A DNA stretch of 5,651 nucleotides from NCBI GenBank assembly GCA_002254745.1, contig NJED01000070.1, forward strand, positions 1 through 5,651, in the 5' to 3' direction. Shown here piece after piece: positions 5,468 to 5,651 of the stretch; position 1 is the first letter of the stretch, and each line of letters begins with the position of its first letter. This stretch comes from Desulfurococcales archaeon ex4484_217_1. Lineage in GTDB: Archaea; Thermoproteota; Thermoprotei_A; EX4484-217-1. A program made the translations under genes and the position numbers. The notes under the pieces were generated by a model, which searched no databases, was not told the origin of the DNA, and was given only the letters and a program-made list of their open reading frames with translations.

Positions 5468-5541
5468 AGAGTAGGGATTCCCTTTAGGGGGTTCATCGGT
5501 TCCCCGCATCTATTCGGGGATACATCTTTCATCTGCGGGGC
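5447..5541 (-). ncRNA. Probable omega-RNA (reRNA) scaffold at the TnpB 3' end
   Basis: TnpB nucleases use an RNA transcribed from the end of their own gene and the element's right end, with a guide copied from the flank. Here the minus-strand sequence can form CCCCGCA/TGCGGGG (5502-5508 with 5534-5540), or alternatively TCCCCG/CGGGGA (5501-5506 with 5515-5520), then AGGG/CCCT and CTCTC/GAGAG stems next to the terminus. The guide would begin at the element boundary and read CACCTCTTCTACGACC on the minus strand (about 5431-5446). The 5' limit of the RNA is a guess. Confidence 0.5.
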
Positions 5542-5651
5542 AGCCGGGCGGGTCAGAACCTATATACCTAGAGATTAAGTTGAGAACTGCAATGGTGTCT
5601 CTATCGGCTCTGAAACCACATATCGGACATTTAAACCTCCTATATCCTACA
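5510..5651 (-). CDS. tnpB: TnpB (RNA-guided nuclease of IS200/IS605), C-terminal end only
   Basis: The last 46 residues are visible, entering from the right edge and stopping at TAG 5510-5512. They contain GYRRFKCPICGFRADRDTIA followed by VLNL: the second CxxC of the TnpB zinc ribbon and the ADRD-xxA-xxN block carrying the last RuvC-like acidic residue. A family-typical variable tail follows (ISRYIGSDPPGCPADERC). TnpB is the compact RNA-guided DNA endonuclease ancestral to Cas12, which helps retain IS605 elements at their sites. Activity cannot be judged because the rest is outside the window, but the catalytic and zinc residues shown are intact. Confidence 0.9.
   Translation of the reverse strand, partial: VGYRRFKCPICGFRADRDTIAVLNLISRYIGSDPPGCPADERCIPE

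Larger units (their letters stand above)
5447..5651 (-). mobile_element. Right end of an IS200/IS605-group (TnpB-bearing) element, partial
   Basis: On the minus strand the TnpB stop is followed by about 60 nt of hairpin-rich sequence ending GGCGGAGAGGAGGTCAG. This matches the form I know for right ends of archaeal IS605-type elements, where small stem-loops precede a GGAGGTCAG-like terminus. Stems include CTCTC/GAGAG (5455-5459, 5467-5471) and CCCT/AGGG (5480-5483, 5486-5489). These elements have no terminal inverted repeats and make no target duplication. The exact boundary (near 5447) is estimated from motif memory to within a few bases. The left end and any tnpA lie outside the window. Confidence 0.75.

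Overview
The window looks like archaeal, AT-rich chromosomal DNA, most likely from a hyperthermophilic Thermoproteota of Desulfurococcales type. The basis is family resemblance and signals read by eye, not a database match. It includes a short oxygen-sensitive ribonucleotide reductase carrying an intein, two DUF131 membrane proteins, a PhoU/TrkA_C protein followed by an AIR-synthase-like start, TATA-box promoters (one apparently leaderless), and the end of an IS200/IS605-group element with TnpB.

Layout. Minus strand, 1-2279: the 5' part of nrdD (class III anaerobic ribonucleoside-triphosphate reductase), running off the left edge. It is interrupted by a 408-residue intein (297-1520) with a two-motif LAGLIDADG homing endonuclease. 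2280-2619: intergenic DNA with the nrdD promoter and ribosome-binding sites and a GC-rich hairpin cluster. 2620-3755 minus: a DegT/DnrJ/EryC1/StrS-type PLP aminotransferase that looks dead. It has two perfect tandem duplications (26 bp, frameshifting; 36 bp, in frame) and an apparent internal deletion. 3790-4345 minus: two adjacent paralogous DUF131 small membrane proteins. 4390-5216 plus: a PhoU/TrkA_C protein that has lost its 5' end and has an internal deletion with frameshift, its 3' half being intact. 5233-5352 plus: the first ~31 codons of an AIR-synthase/HypE-like gene, then unrelated sequence. 5324-5467 plus: an orphan reading frame that runs into a mobile-element end. 5447-5651 minus: the right end of an IS605-type element with the TnpB C-terminus and a likely omega-RNA scaffold.

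How it fits together. Only nrdD and the two DUF131 genes look clearly intact within the window. The stretch from about 2.6 to 5.45 kb holds several independent lesions (short tandem duplications, deletions, gene truncations) beside a TnpB element, so it reads as a decaying accessory locus. Some lesions, especially the perfect tandem duplications, could instead be assembly errors. I see no clear novel multi-gene system. The most interesting items are the intein at the reductase's cysteine pair, the four-codon mini-ORF overlapping the nrdD start, the clustered duplications, and the TnpB right end with its predicted guide.
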